Numbered from the stretch's first letter, positions 1 through 11,653 are shown. The stretch is 64,000 nt of DNA from Cryptomeria japonica (GCF_030272615.1 NC_081407.1:442922213-442986212), one strand, 5' to 3'. Numbers and translations are program-made. The notes: generated by a model from the letters alone, not told the origin.

Positions 1-989
1 GTTGCATTTAATGCAATATGCTCAATGGTTAGGATTGAACTGTTTGAATTCCTCAACCTAACAGGTTTAGAGTTTAGGGTTTATGCTATCGACCTATCTG
101 TTTCCTATAAGGTCGATGTTGTGTTTCTTTCTGAGGTTGTTGGCAAAATTTGTGTGTGTGTATCCAAGAGAAGAGATACATGATTCTTGCCAGACCAAAG
201 GAGAGAAGTGATACTTGCAGAGTGTAAGTGCAGAAGGCGAAGAGGAGCTAAAGCGGATCTGCATTGGCATTGAGTGCTATCACCAGATCATTGTAGTACC
301 TGTTGATCTCTAACCACCTCAATAGTTGGGAAATCCCTTAATAGAGCAGCTTTAACCAGCTTGTTGTAAATCCTTTAACAGGGTGACTCAAAACCATTGA
401 GTTCTTGAAATCCTCTAACAAGGTAACCTTTAACAAGGTTTAACACTTAACCGGGTATTCTAGCCATCCCTTAACCAGGTGATCCCTAACATGATCGATT
501 CCTAACAAAACCTATTGTATTAGTCTTTAACCGGACAAGGCTCCTAACAGAGCGAACTTCTAAAGAGTTCAAAAACATCTTGTGGGTATTCATCCCCACC
601 GTGGTTTTTCTCAGTTGGGTTTCCACATGAAAAATCTATGTGTCATGCATGGTGATATTCTTGTGATGGTTTGAGAAATTTGTGTCTAAAGGTAAATCAT
701 GTTGATCTAGCTATTTATATATCTTTTTAGACTACCTGTTCATGCACTAGGGTGAAATGGAAATGAAGTATTAGATTGTATGAGAAGATAAGTGTCAACC
801 AGTTTATGTTTGTCTCAGTTATTCTGGGTTTTGCTGGTTGTACTCTGTTTAAGACCGGTGTTACTGATTGTCTGTCAAAACACAGTGTCTACTGACAAAC
901 CAATTTTAGGATTGTGTTTTTGTCTATACTGATTCACCCCCCCCATCTTAGTACTGGTTTGGTACTATCCGTTCATCATTGAGTTATCA
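1..989 (+). repeat. 5' LTR of Copia-1 (3' part only)
   Basis: It matches the reverse complement of the LTRs at 39186-40704 and 45113-46628, ending GAGTTATCA before the primer site. Inside are a telomere-like TTTAGGG stretch near 64-86, a cluster of degenerate CTAACAAGGT-type repeats (about 320-560) and a C-rich box GATTCACCCCCCCC near 929-945. The 5' end of the LTR is outside the window. Confidence 0.88.
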
Positions 990-991
990 AT

Positions 992-1003
992 TGGTATCAG
1001 AGC
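992..1003 (+). other. Primer binding site of Copia-1
   Basis: TGGTATCAGAGC lies three bases after the LTR end. This is the standard plant copia primer site complementary to the 3' end of initiator methionine tRNA. Confidence 0.9.
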
Positions 1004-1060
1004 ATCCTCCAGGTCCTCTGTGTTATAAGCTTAACCACTTGAGGTAAAGATCCTAGTCTA

Positions 1061-3216
1061 ATGATGAAGAGGGAAGGTCCAAAGTTCAATAGAGAAAATT
1101 TCAGTATATGGAAAGACAGAATGAAGATATACATCAGAAGCATGGGTGCTCAACACTGGAGTTATGTTGAGAATGCCTATGTTGCTCCTATTGGTACTCT
1201 CACCGATGACCAAAAGAGAGAGATGCAAGAGAATGGGCAAGTCATGGAAGCCCTAATTAGTAGTTTATCTGACATTGAGTTTATTGATGTCCAAGATAAG
1301 GTAAATCCCAAAGAGATATGGGATACTCTTGAAAATATCTATGGCAGTGATGAGCATGTAAAACAAGCTAAGGAAGAAAGCCTTAGAGGGAAGTTTGAAG
1401 ACATGCAGATGGTTGAAGGTGAGACCATTCAACAATATGGAATAAGAATCAAAACCGTTGTTGGAGATATCAAGAGTGCAGGTGGTAAAATGGTAGATTC
1501 CATTGTGGTAAGAAAAGTCCTGAGATCCTTATTACCGGTCTATGCAATAAGGGTTGCTGCTATTCAGGAGCTGAGATCAATAGACAAGACTAAGGTATCC
1601 CTAGACTCCATCATTGCAAAGTTGACAGCTTATGAGCTAAATAGTTTTGATAGCAGTGTCAAAAGACTGAATCAACTTTTAAAGCTTCTGCTGCACCATC
1701 CAGAAAAGGAAAAGAACCTAGAACTAGTGGTGAACCAAGACAGAGCAGAGAAATGGATGATGAGGAGATTCTGATGGCATTTGAAGCTCTTCTTACCAGG
1801 AAAATTCCTAAAGGAACCAACAAATATAGAGGTAAGCTCCCTTTGAAATGCTTTTCTTGTAAGCGGATAGGACATATTGCTGTAAACTGTCCTAATGGAA
1901 ACAACAAGGATAAACCGGAAAGGCTCAAGAAATTCAAAGGAGGAAATTGGAGAAACTATTTTGTGGCAATTGATGAACGTGTCACAGATGAGGAATCAGA
2001 TGATGAAGAAAATGAAGATATTGTGTTTGTTGTTGTCAAGGAAGATGTGTCAGACAAGAAGGCTCTTGTCTCCCAGTTTGATAATTCCAATGAGTGGATT
2101 ATTGACAATGGATGTTCTCACCATATGACTGGTGACCAGAGCAAGTTTCTATCCTTGGAAGAGTATGATGGTGGTGTGGTTCACTTTGGTAATGATGCAC
2201 CTTGTATGGTGAAAGGCAGAGGGTCCATCTCTCTGAATGGAAAGAGTAGTGCTGACAATGTGTATTGGGTTGATGGTCTCAGACACAACCTTCTGAGTGT
2301 TGCCCAGCTGAATGACAGTGGTCTCACTCTAGAATTCAAGAATGGAGTATGTAGAATAAAAGGAAAGAATGGTGAATTGGTGGTCACCGGCATGCAGACC
2401 AAAGGTAACCTATTTCAGTTGAATACAAATGTAAGTACATGTCTTATGGCTAAATTTGATGATAGTTGGATATGGCATAGGAGACTTTGCCATGTAAACT
2501 TTGATAACATTGTGAAGGTCAGTAAGATCAAGGCAGTTAGAGGGTTGTTGGTGCTAAGCAAACCGGATAATACCTTGTGCAGAGAGTGTGAATTGGGGAA
2601 AATGTCTTCCTCAACCTTTAAAGGTAAACCTTTCACTACTGACAATTTGCTTGATCATGTGCATACTGATTTGTGTGGTCCTATGAAAACTAGGAGTGTG
2701 TAGGGTGATAGGTACTTCATGATTCTCACTAATGACTGCTCAAGAATGATGTGGGTCACATTCTTGAAAGATAAGTCTAAAGCTTTTGTAAAGTTCAAAG
2801 CTTTCAGAGCATTAGTGGAGAAGGAAAGTGGTAAAAGAATTATATGCCTGAGAACTGATCAAGGAGGGGAATTCACTTCCGGTGAATTCAACAAGTACTA
2901 TGAAGAACATGGCATCAAGAGACAACTGTCTGCCCCCCGGACTCCACAGCAGAATGGCCTAGCAGAGAGGAATAATTGGACTATGGTTGAAGTAGCTAGA
3001 ACTATGTTGATTCAAGGAAAGGTAGCCCACACCTTTTGGAGAGAAGTGGTGAGCATTGTAGTCTACACAATGAACCGGGTACTCATCAAGAAAGGTAAGG
3101 TTAAAACTCCTTATGAGTATTGGACCGGTAGGACCCCTATTGTTAGCTACTTTAGAGTGTTTGGTAGCAAATGTTACATCAAGAGGAGCGAACACTAGAG
3201 CAAATTTGATGCGAAA
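1061..3216 (+). pseudogene. gag-pol: Copia-1 gag-pol fragment (gag, protease, integrase), broken
   Basis: This is a retrotransposon polyprotein. It starts with MMKREGPKF at 1061 and continues as a UBN2-type capsid region. A one-base loss near 1657, compared with the Copia-2 copy, shifts the frame, and the protein continues in the next frame from about 1753. That part has a CCHC knuckle (CFSCKRIGHIAVNC), a protease active site changed to WIIDNGCSHH (Copia-2 keeps IDSGCSHH), the pre-integrase motif WHRRLCHVN and the integrase core up to GSKCYIKRSEH. TAG stops at 2701 and 3196 sit where Copia-2 has CAG. No reverse transcriptase or RNase H remains. It is not functional. Confidence 0.9.
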
Positions 3217-4849
3217 TGTTACACAGTTACATTGAAAGAAGGTTGAACCCAATAGCTCTAGGCTCAATCCCAAAGGGGAAAGGTCTAAGATTCTAATTAG
3301 ATTCAGTTAGTTATTATTGATTATCCTCTTTCTTAATTGAATGTGGAATGTAATTGTAAAATTAGGGTAAAAGTCTAAATAATTGAAGTAAAATATAGCA
3401 AACAAACTATTATAGATATCCCATGTAACCACAAATTGAGATCTAGGGAAAGAAGATGACTAGAATATTTTCCCAGAAGTTTGACCTAATTTTTTGGGAC
3501 CAGGTAGCACAGCTTCACCCTAGTCCTCTGAATTTTCCATCGTCGAAAGTTGAACCTGTTCATCATTGTCGACACTGTCAGAATTCCTGAGTACAACTCC
3601 TGCACATAGAAAGAGAGGGAAAGATATTGGGAATAAGGGGTTGCCTTAGGTCAAACCTCAGTTATGGAATTAACCATTGTAAAGTAGAAAATTGGGGGCT
3701 TAGCCAATTCTCCACTTGGAAGTGGGAATTTCACTAAGCTCAATTTTCACTTGGGAAAACTTTACATTCAAAAGAGGGGTTGAATCTACTAGATCCAATC
3801 CTAAAGGATACAAAGACTGAATACTAAGTAGATTGGTTCAAATTGGGATGTGTTGACCTTGTTTTGTAAGTTGACTAGTTGAATTAAGGAAAAGTGCTGA
3901 AAATGAAGACAAAGTATGTGAAAAAAATGAGCTACAGATTCGAGATTTAGTTGTGCACCTAGATCTGAGTTGTTTGAGATGATTTAGAGTTGTTCTACGA
4001 AATTGAAAAAAAATTGTAGGGACCGTGTGTCTTTACACGGGAACCCTCCAATCGGTCCTCTAAAATTTTCGTACATTAAAAAGGGTTTTTCCATCTCTAC
4101 GAATAAAGATTAATTCTAGAAGTACAACTGCACACCTGTTTCCTGCACACATAAAGAAAGGGAAATTTGTTGGGAATAGGGTTTGTCCTTTAGGTCAAAC
4201 CCCAGTTTTGGAATTAAGCAAGTGGTTGAAATAATGTAAATGAAATGATTGAAAGTAGAAATCCTCCTCTTCGAGGGGATGTTGAATTGCTTGAAAATGA
4301 AATGCTTATACCTCCTTGTGAAGTTTTTCTTACCTCCACATGGAATTATGATTTCATAAAGTAGAATGATGATCTCCTCTTTAATGCTTGAAATCTCGAC
4401 TCTATTGCTGCTCCAAAACTTGAAGGAAGACTAAAAATTATCAATTGCTCTTGAATGCTTGATCTCTTGAATTCTTGATGTAAATTCATGATCTTGTGTT
4501 ATATTAAATGAGAGGAGAAATACCTCTTATATACTTGCCAGTGGAATTAATTGACTAATTTTCCAACTTGAGCCGACATAGTGGGGATTTTCCTGCTTCA
4601 AATTTGAGCTAGGTCCAAGGGAGGGGATCAAGATAGGCCCCAATTAAGGGGTCCCAGGGTGCCACGCCCTAGTCCTACCCTATTTTGGGGTAGGATAAAG
4701 GTGGCCCCTGAGTGCATTATTGAATTTCAAGGTATTTTTGATGTGCATGAGCATATTTAGGTCTCTGATCAGGCCGAGGGGTGCAAACACTAAGGCAAAG
4801 ACCCAAATGTAGTCGAAAAATGTGAGGGGTGCAATTTTAGGACATTACA
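3217..4849 (-). repeat. 3' LTR of B1
   Basis: On the plus strand it runs TGTTACACAG to GACATTACA. The polypurine tract AAAGTGGGGGCTAAA (minus strand) lies directly beyond 4849. It aligns with 47554-49169 over its whole length with many substitutions. The left boundary is set by the exact loss of Copia-1 homology at 3217 and by the TGT...ACA ends. Confidence 0.8.
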
Positions 4850-5618
4850 TTTAGCCCCCACTTTAGAAGGACTATGATCTTACGCAAATACTATCGATAG
4901 AATACAAGGAGTTTAGATTGAAATAATTTCACCACATCAAGGAGGCAAGATTCACCAAGCCCCCAGTGGACTTTAGGATCTTACAAATTCAATGACAAGG
5001 TAAAAGGGAAGATCATGAGAGAGAAAGAGAGAACCATGATTGTAACTAGTAAGGTTCTCTTACTATGAGTCATGAAAAGAGTACCAAAAATTACAAAGCC
5101 AAGACAAAGTTTGCTAAGTATCAAAAGAGAGAATCATGAGTGGAGTGTATGCCCCCACATTTAAGCGATTGCATACGCCTTGTCGAGAGATATTTATTTA
5201 AGGTAGGATACACCCAAAGAAGACAAGAACATTATCTTAATAATTTAGCCCTCAAGAGAGGATAAATCAAAGGATAATGAACACAAAGCACAAAAGATGA
5301 GGTGGTTTCACCTAACTTTGGAGTCAGTATACTTTTTATGATAACTCATGTATATCATGTATATGTATATGAATAAAGTCATCTGCATCCCCCAAAGAAA
5401 GAAAACCACCATGGAAGAAGGGAACACATGTGTCTTTTGAGTCAACATTGGAGAGACCAAAAGAGATCTCAACGCTTTGCATCATCCTCAAGTAGAAAAC
5501 AATAGGGACAACAAATTGAAGAATAAGGAGAACAAATAGAAGAATGTCACAAATAAGAAAGAGAGGAGAGAGAGAATCTAAGGTGCTAATGAAGCTAATC
5601 AAGCACGTCTTCCTCCCT
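4850..5618 (-). other. B1 region between LTR and coding remnant
   Basis: This is non-coding internal sequence next to the polypurine tract. It is rich in AGAGAG and AAGAGAG stretches and matches 49170-50000 in B2. I see no gene in it. Confidence 0.6.
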
Positions 5619-6830
5619 CTAATCTCTATGATCATTATTTCGAGAAGGTGGACAACACACAAGAGGAGCCACATCGAGCACAGTAGATGAAGCTATTGTA
5701 AGTTCTAAACAAGGACCATGCTCTAATGCTGAGTCACTTTGTTTGTTACTAGGATCTAGGATTAATGCTTTTGAAAATTTTGTAGATAAGTCATTGTCAA
5801 CATCAACATATTCATATTCTTCATTATAAATATTAGGATCAACATTTTCTTCATTAAAAATATTCTCACCCATTTCTTCATTAAGAGTGTAATAATAGGA
5901 GCTCTAATAGGAATAGAACTTAAACCATCATTTGTTTTAAGCATTTTGTGTCTTGGAGAATTAGGTTGAACATCTTGTTTAAAAGATAATGGAATCATGT
6001 CAGTTGTTGGTGTTTTAAGAGAATAAATGGTTTGGGAAGAAACTTAGCGAGCTCTAGCATGACATCTCCGTCGACGTTCTCTCACACAATGTTTTCGTCA
6101 AGTTTTGGCTAAAGGTTGAGAAGGGTTAGGCTCATTAGGTATATGCTTCGTCTCTTCTTTTAGGAAAGGATGAATGGGTTGAGGTCTTTTAGGTTGGAAA
6201 ATAGAAGAGGTCAGTTGCTTCTCTCTATAAGATGAAGGAGGAGGAACCACACCATATAAAGGAGAAATGGGAGGTGTAGGAAGGAGACCAAGTCCATCAT
6301 AAGGAGGAGGGATAGGTCTAGCCTTAGGAGGAATAGATGGGCATTTAGGAGGAAGAGTTTTTATACCTTTGGGAGGAAGAGTAGACTCATCCATAGGAGA
6401 AGGAAGAATATCTCTTTTCTTAGGAGAAAGGATACTCTTCTCTTTAGGAGAAGGAATAGTTGCCTATTTAGGAAGAAAATTATGTCTTTCCTTAGGAGGA
6501 GGAATAATCTTATCTTCAAGAAGGGGTATATGATCATCAAGAGGAATTCTAAGTGTTGTATTATAGGTTTACTCAATGAAAAAATCATTTCATTTTTCCA
6601 GTTTTGATATGATCTAAAGAGAGCATCACTTCTAGGTTGAAGAGGCTTGAATTGTTCATACCAAAAATAATTAAGACAAACATCTCCACACCTTAGTGTA
6701 GGTTGAAATATTCTATGATTAACAATTATGATTCTATCATTATGAGGAAATTTCAAACACTTATGAATAGTAGAAGCAATTACTTTCATGGAAGAGAGCC
6801 AAGGATGTCCCAACTTCACATGAAATTGCT
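5619..6830 (-). pseudogene. B1 gag/protease polyprotein remnant (protease, proline-rich, acidic C-terminal part)
   Basis: Read on the minus strand from 6830: a gypsy-type retropepsin C-terminal region with KLGHPWLSSMKVIAST and LKFPHNDRIIIVNHR, then a proline-rich segment (LPPKGIKTLPPKCPSIPPK; PLYGVVPPPSSY), then an acidic Asn/Glu-rich segment (NEENVDPNIYNEEYEYVDVD). The LG(H/R)PW-L-x-M-K motif is typical of plant gypsy proteases just downstream of the active-site aspartate, which is missing here because the gene is cut at 6830. Frame changes join the three parts. The same order occurs in B2. It is non-functional. Confidence 0.7.
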
Positions 6831-6870
6831 CACAAAGATGGTGGTTAAAAAGGGGGGAATAAGTGGACAC
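6831..6870 (+). repeat. Left terminal inverted repeat of element E
   Basis: It starts CACAAAGATGGTGGT and ends AAGTGGACAC. The reverse complement of 47434-47463 starts with the same 15 bases and ends with the same AGTGGACAC. The left copy has about 10 extra bases (G-rich) in the middle. Confidence 0.65.
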
Positions 6871-7754
6871 TTTTTTTCAGAAATCAGGTGAACCTGAACT
6901 TGGAGGCAAAATTTTAAAGTCATCCACTCAAGATATGAAGATAATCAAAGAAAAAATATTGTAGTATTCTGAATCTAGTTTTCAAACTACTAAACTTTTT
7001 CAAAATTGGATAAGATTTCGCGCACGAAAAATAGACCCTAATTTGTTTTGAAAAATATAGCATAGTGTCTGATGTGCACATAAAAAAAGTCATAGTTAGA
7101 TTTAGTATTTTGACAAATCCTTTAGCAGAAAGATAGTTAAGAGTGAGCACTAGAAGTTGCTTATTTTTTTGTAATTTTTTGTTAAGTATTTTTTGTTTTA
7201 TGATTTTTCCAATCAAGCACATCCAGAAAAATTAGGTACCTATTTGTGCACAAAGCATAACTTGCACTAAAAAAATCAAAAATACTTTTTTGTTTTAAAT
7301 TGTAAAGAATCAAGTGCACTACAATAATATATAAAGTTTTTAAAATTTGGATAAGTATATCAAAAGTTATTAAAAAAATGGTACATTTATGTATGTGCGA
7401 ACTAGGGAGACACTGGTTAAAGAAATTCAATAATAAGGTTATTATTCAAATTTTAAAAAATTATATGGTTAGAAAGCTCAAAAGATGAGTGAAAATATGG
7501 TGGAAATTTTAGAAATACCCACTTGATGAAGTGTAAACCTTATGATGACAAAGTCGAGATAGCAAGTTGATAAAATAAAAAAAGAGGGAAATGGAGGGAA
7601 ATCAAACTTCCAACCCCTAGATTTGTCATCCATGCCTATTTCCAATCCTAAAAAGTCAAAAGCACATAACCTATGGTATAAGGAGCGTGTACGCATTGTC
7701 TTTACTATAAACAACGCGTATGTGCTACTTTTGTTTAAAATTTGGGAGTGTGTA

Positions 7755-7862
7755 TAATATGATATTTTATATATAATATGTGTATATGCATATAATATAT
7801 AATATAATATATATGTATATAATAATATATAATATATTAAGTATATATATAAACACATATGT
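7755..7862. repeat. AT-rich microsatellite-like tract
   Basis: This is an irregular run of TATATAAT and ATAATATAT units followed by ACACATATGTGTG. It is simple sequence with no gene. Confidence 0.85.
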
Positions 7863-7917
7863 GTGTATGTATGTCTATTGTCTCCCTCTCTCCCCCTCTC
7901 AAGCACGTACATGATGC

Positions 7918-7920
<3 letters not shown>

Positions 7921-7962
<42 letters not shown>
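7921..7962. repeat. (TG)21 microsatellite
   Basis: Twenty-one uninterrupted TG units. The open frames across it (CVCVCV) are artefacts of the repeat. Confidence 0.98.
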
Positions 7963-7966
<4 letters not shown>

Positions 7967-8220
7967 TCTCTGTCTCTATCTCTGTCTCTCTATCTCTGTC
8001 TCTGTCTGTCTATCTGTCTGTCTGTCTGTCTGTCTCTCCCCTTCTCCCTTCCATACCTCTCTCTCTCTCCACCTCTCTCCCCTTATCCCTTCCTCTATAC
8101 CCCATCCCTCTCTCTCTTCTTCTCTCCCTCCCCTCTTTCTCTCTCCCCCTCTCCCTCTCCCTCTCTCTCTCTCCCTCTCTCCCCTCCCTCTCTCTCTCCC
8201 TCTCCCTCCCTCCCTTTTCC
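7963..8220. repeat. CT/TCTG-rich simple repeat tract
   Basis: It consists of TCTG and TCTC units grading into CTCTCTCC-rich polypyrimidine sequence. Open frames on both strands here (Ser/Leu/Pro or Arg/Glu runs) are not genes. Confidence 0.95.
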
Positions 8221-8545
8221 TTCACATTTTCTTTACTAAAAATAGCACATATGGGGTACTAAGCCTATTAGTCTGATGCCTTGCCATACCATTTTTAAGG
8301 GCTGGGAGTGCTTACATGGTAATTATGAGTTCTAAGTGCATACAGGGTGAAAAAAAAAATTGTTGGGATTACCAACATTTTAGGGACTAACAATGCGTAT
8401 GCAGTTATTAATATACTGCGTACGCAGTACTTATGCATAGTTTTATTTGCCCAAGAGCCTCAATGGTCTCAAAAGAATTTTTTGAGGTTGTTGAAGGCCC
8501 CACTGCAACCGTGTCTGCACTTCTATCACTATTTTATACATAGAA

Positions 8546-8731
8546 GTAAGTGACTTTTTTATTTTTGCATGATTTCAAATGATTGAATTGTTGTTCTTAT
8601 TAGTTTTGTCAATATTATTGTGATTGTTTAATAGTTTTGATGCAAAAAAATAATGATAAGATGCATATTTATGGTTATTTGTTTGTTTATTAACTTTTGT
8701 TTACATATATATGTAATATGATTCTATTTAG
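8546..8731 (+). other. Probable 5' intron of the element E transposase gene
   Basis: Donor GTAAGTGACT at 8546 and acceptor ATTCTATTTAG ending at 8731, with AT-rich sequence between. The ATG follows 17 bases after the acceptor. Confidence 0.5.
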
Positions 8732-8748
8732 GACAACCGATATCAACC

Positions 8749-11653
8749 ATGGGAAAGAACAAGCGAGGAACGATGGAACAACGAGAGGCTGAAAAGGAAA
8801 GACAAAGGCAGCATATGAAGAAATTACATGACATAAAAATAGTGGGACAAGAAGGTATGCCATCCTCAACATCTCAATTCAATTTACCAAACAAACTTAA
8901 TTCACCTAATGCAATTGAAGAAGAGACATTTGATTTACCATATGAACCTAATGCAATTGAAGAAGAGACCATATTGAATAGTCAATTAAATGATGAACAT
9001 ACACCTACTCTATTTGATGAATTGAATGTACACAATGCACCGATGTTAACACCTCCTAGAATCATTCGTAGGAAACCAAAGTATCTAATTGAATTTGATG
9101 AGAATATATTGAAGCCAATGACCGATAAAATGAATGAACGAAGTTGTAGGAGAATGGTTAAAAATAATATGGCAATGCTATTTTGAAAACTTAAATCAAA
9201 CTGCAAGATGTCAATTAATTATTCAAATGATTATAAATTTGAATTTTAGAGAGACAATGAAAATTATAGGCCTAAGATCATCTAAAAGTAACAACGAAAG
9301 AACTATTGTGAGAAATCTATCTGATGCATATCAAGTTATTGGTTCAAAATCACATACTAAAGATTCTAATGCTACTCAACATGTCATTACATCAACCACA
9401 ATGAGCAATAAAATAAAAAAAATCATTTGATGAGTAAAACAAGTAAGTCATTAAACGTTAGTAGAACAACATTAAGTAAAGCATTACAGAGGTGAGAAAA
9501 AATAGAGGAACCTAACAATAATTCTCTTTGGGCATTCTTCGGTAGACTACCATGCAAAGACAAGGTTGTTGTTAATGCACTAAGAACATTAATTGAAAAT
9601 TTTTGGCATGACAACACAAGAGTTTCTCCCAACCAAAGAGATGTTGTTAGAAGGCGAATCAGGTCTACAAATCATGAGCCACATGCCAAACACTATTTGG
9701 ATATGACAAACAAAATTTTATGAAAGATTCCTTTAAAAGTTTCCACAAATAAGAATTTCTCAAAAAAAATTTGAAATGGCAAAACCTTTTTATATTAAGA
9801 TTAATCATGTATGCACCATGTGTTGTTGTAGGATGCATATTGAATTTTCCATGCACTATGATATTTTTTGTCATATTTGTTCTACTTTGCACACTAACGA
9901 TGTTTTGCGGGAATGCAATATACAAGCACCTCCTAAGTCGGTAATAGAATTTATTTCAAGTGTGCTATGTAATAGACATGATGGTTGCATTTATTATAAG
10001 ATGTCTTGTTTGGAAGGTTCTTGTGCTATATGTGGTGGTTTGCAACATTTACCAAGATGTGTACATTTGGAGAGCACACATGAAATTGGTAGGAAACTAG
10101 TTTCTTTTGGAAAATACAAGAAAGTCACATATGGAGTTAAAGATGGAAAATATTTGAAGAAATGTGAGCTAGTGAAAAATGATATTTGTGTATCTGAATT
10201 TATGAAAATATTTCAAGAGAAACTAGTTTATGAGTACATAATGCATAAAAATAGAGCTCGATGGTTAGATGAGCAATTCAAGTTATGTAAGGACACATTT
10301 CCTCTTGGCACCATTGTCTCTATCATTGATTTTACTAAAAATTATACACTACAGCCTCAAAATGAAGTGCAATCTATGTATTATCATTCTACACAAGTTT
10401 CTATTTTTGTACACATAACATTCATGTATGCAAATGATAGCATAGAGGAGTATAGAAAGGTTGTAAGAGAGTATCACTTCTACATAAGTGATGATCGTAC
10501 TCATTCATTGGAGTCTGTACAAGGATGCTTTAAATTTTTCTATGATAATTTAAAGGAAAGAAACATACAATACAACCAACACTTAATATGGTCAGATAAT
10601 TGCACCACATAATTAAAAAATGCAAGGATGTTTTATTGGTTGACAAGGATGCATATGACAAGTAGTGTACAACATTTTTGGAATTTCACTAAGGTTGGAC
10701 ATGGTGAGGGAGAGAACAATGGTGCAGGAGCATGTGTCTATCTAGAGAACAATTGAAGTACGAAGGTGGTGCTGAGTTGATAGATGTAGAAACAATTGTG
10801 CGATGGTATAACTCTATGATGGGTCCAGGTAGTCTTGGTACATCAATGGTTCATAGATATTTTTGATTGATCATTGAATCTAACATTGAAAACTATCTAG
10901 ATTGTTGTATAGTTGCAGGATCGAGTGACATGCACTCATTTATGAGTTCAAATGCAACTTCACTACTAATTTATACGAGACAAATGGTATGTTTTGTTCT
11001 TCATGCATGTATTTTTTGTGGGAAGAATGTGAATCAAAAAAGGGTGTTGACAAATGGTCTTGTAGACCCTTGGTTCCCATTGATACATATCAAATTCCCA
11101 AAGCACTACAATTGAGCCAGATGGAGACATCAATGGATTTTGACCATGTATCTGACCTAGTGGATTTGGGTGATTTTTTGAGTTAATTTTTTTGCAAGTA
11201 TTCTTTTTGGTTCATTTTGTTGTACATCACACTTTATTTTTGGTATTAATTATCACTTTATAAAATGTAGGTCATGTGTATGTAGTTGTTGCAGAAGAGA
11301 ACAATGAAGAAGGAACAAATTACTAGTTGTGTCATTGTGTTGAGCCTAAAAGAAAATTGGCAACCACAATCATTGACGGAGAGGGTATTGAGTACCCAAT
11401 AGGGTCTGTTGTCATGACAAGATCATGGCTTAGGAGATACCCTATCAAGAATTCTGATGTTTGGTTGTTCGAGGACTTTGAAACACATAGACATATTCTT
11501 CATTTCTCTAACCTTGTTGCAACAAATATTCATTCAATGAAGTATCATGGTAGACCTCATAACAATATTTTATAGAAAGTTCATGAATCTAACCATGAGG
11601 CAATACTTGACACAATACAGGTTAGAGCCAATCCTGAAGGCTCACTTGATTGA
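8749..11653 (+). pseudogene. Element E transposase-like gene, decayed
   Basis: The start is ACCATGG at 8749 (MGKNKRGTMEQ, basic). The protein can be followed through at least four frame changes and several stops. Next comes a helix-turn-helix-like piece (SLNVSRTTLSKALQR) near 9440-9500, then FWHDNTRVSPNQRDVVRRRI near 9600, a Cys/His-rich part (CTMCCCRMHIEF, CHICSTLH, CLEGSCAICGG) at 9815-10045, then IIDFTKNY and NEVQSMYYH near 10320-10380. After that are IWSDNCTT, stop TAA at 10610, NARMFYWLTRMH and KVGHGEGENNGAGAC near 10690-10730. After a probable intron (about 11186-11270) come LCHCVEPKRKL, DGEGIEYPIGSVV and WLFEDFE, ending at TGA 11651. The spaced D, D and E in these motifs suggest an RNase-H-fold (DDE/D) catalytic core. 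That is inference: I recall this motif set from plant and animal repeat proteins but cannot name the family. Confidence 0.6.

Larger units (their letters stand above)
1..3216 (+). mobile_element. Copia-1: truncated Ty1/copia LTR retrotransposon
   Basis: The order is partial 5' LTR, primer binding site, gag, CCHC knuckle, protease, GAG-pre-integrase and integrase, which is the Ty1/copia order (integrase before reverse transcriptase). The same family occurs on the opposite strand at 39186-46628, where the 3' half is present. Homology to that copy stops at 3216, inside the integrase region, and a gypsy-type LTR starts at 3217. The rest of Copia-1 is absent from the window, so the downstream part was lost or displaced. 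The LTR start lies before the window. Confidence 0.9.
3217..6830 (-). mobile_element. B1: 3' part of a Ty3/gypsy-type non-autonomous element
   Basis: It is the same family as the element at 47554 onward. Reading on the minus strand it has a protease-like stretch, a proline-rich region, an acidic region, a polypurine tract and the 3' LTR. It begins abruptly at 6830 within the protease, where it abuts the terminal repeat of element E. On its other side its LTR interrupts Copia-1. No reverse transcriptase, RNase H or integrase is seen. Confidence 0.8.
6871..8545 (+). other. Left subterminal region and leader of element E
   Basis: It is AT-rich and non-coding. It contains GTACGCATTGTCTTTA near 7690, which resembles the right-end repeat TACGCACTGTCTTTAG, ACGCGTATGTGC near 7715, and the palindromic ACTGCGTACGCAGT near 8418. 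Simple repeats fill 7755-8220. A consensus-like donor (GAA then GTAAGT) at 8546 suggests a 5' untranslated exon of the transposase gene ending at 8545. Confidence 0.5.

Noticed and set aside
992..1003. Possible tRNA gene at TGGTATCAGAGC sites (also 38906 and 59280)
   Set aside because: Only the primer-complementary stretch is present, with no cloverleaf. These are primer binding sites.
7859..8276. Overlapping open frames on both strands of up to 137 codons
   Set aside because: They run through TG and CT/TCTG simple repeats. The low-complexity Cys/Val, Ser/Leu/Pro or Arg/Glu runs are frame artefacts.
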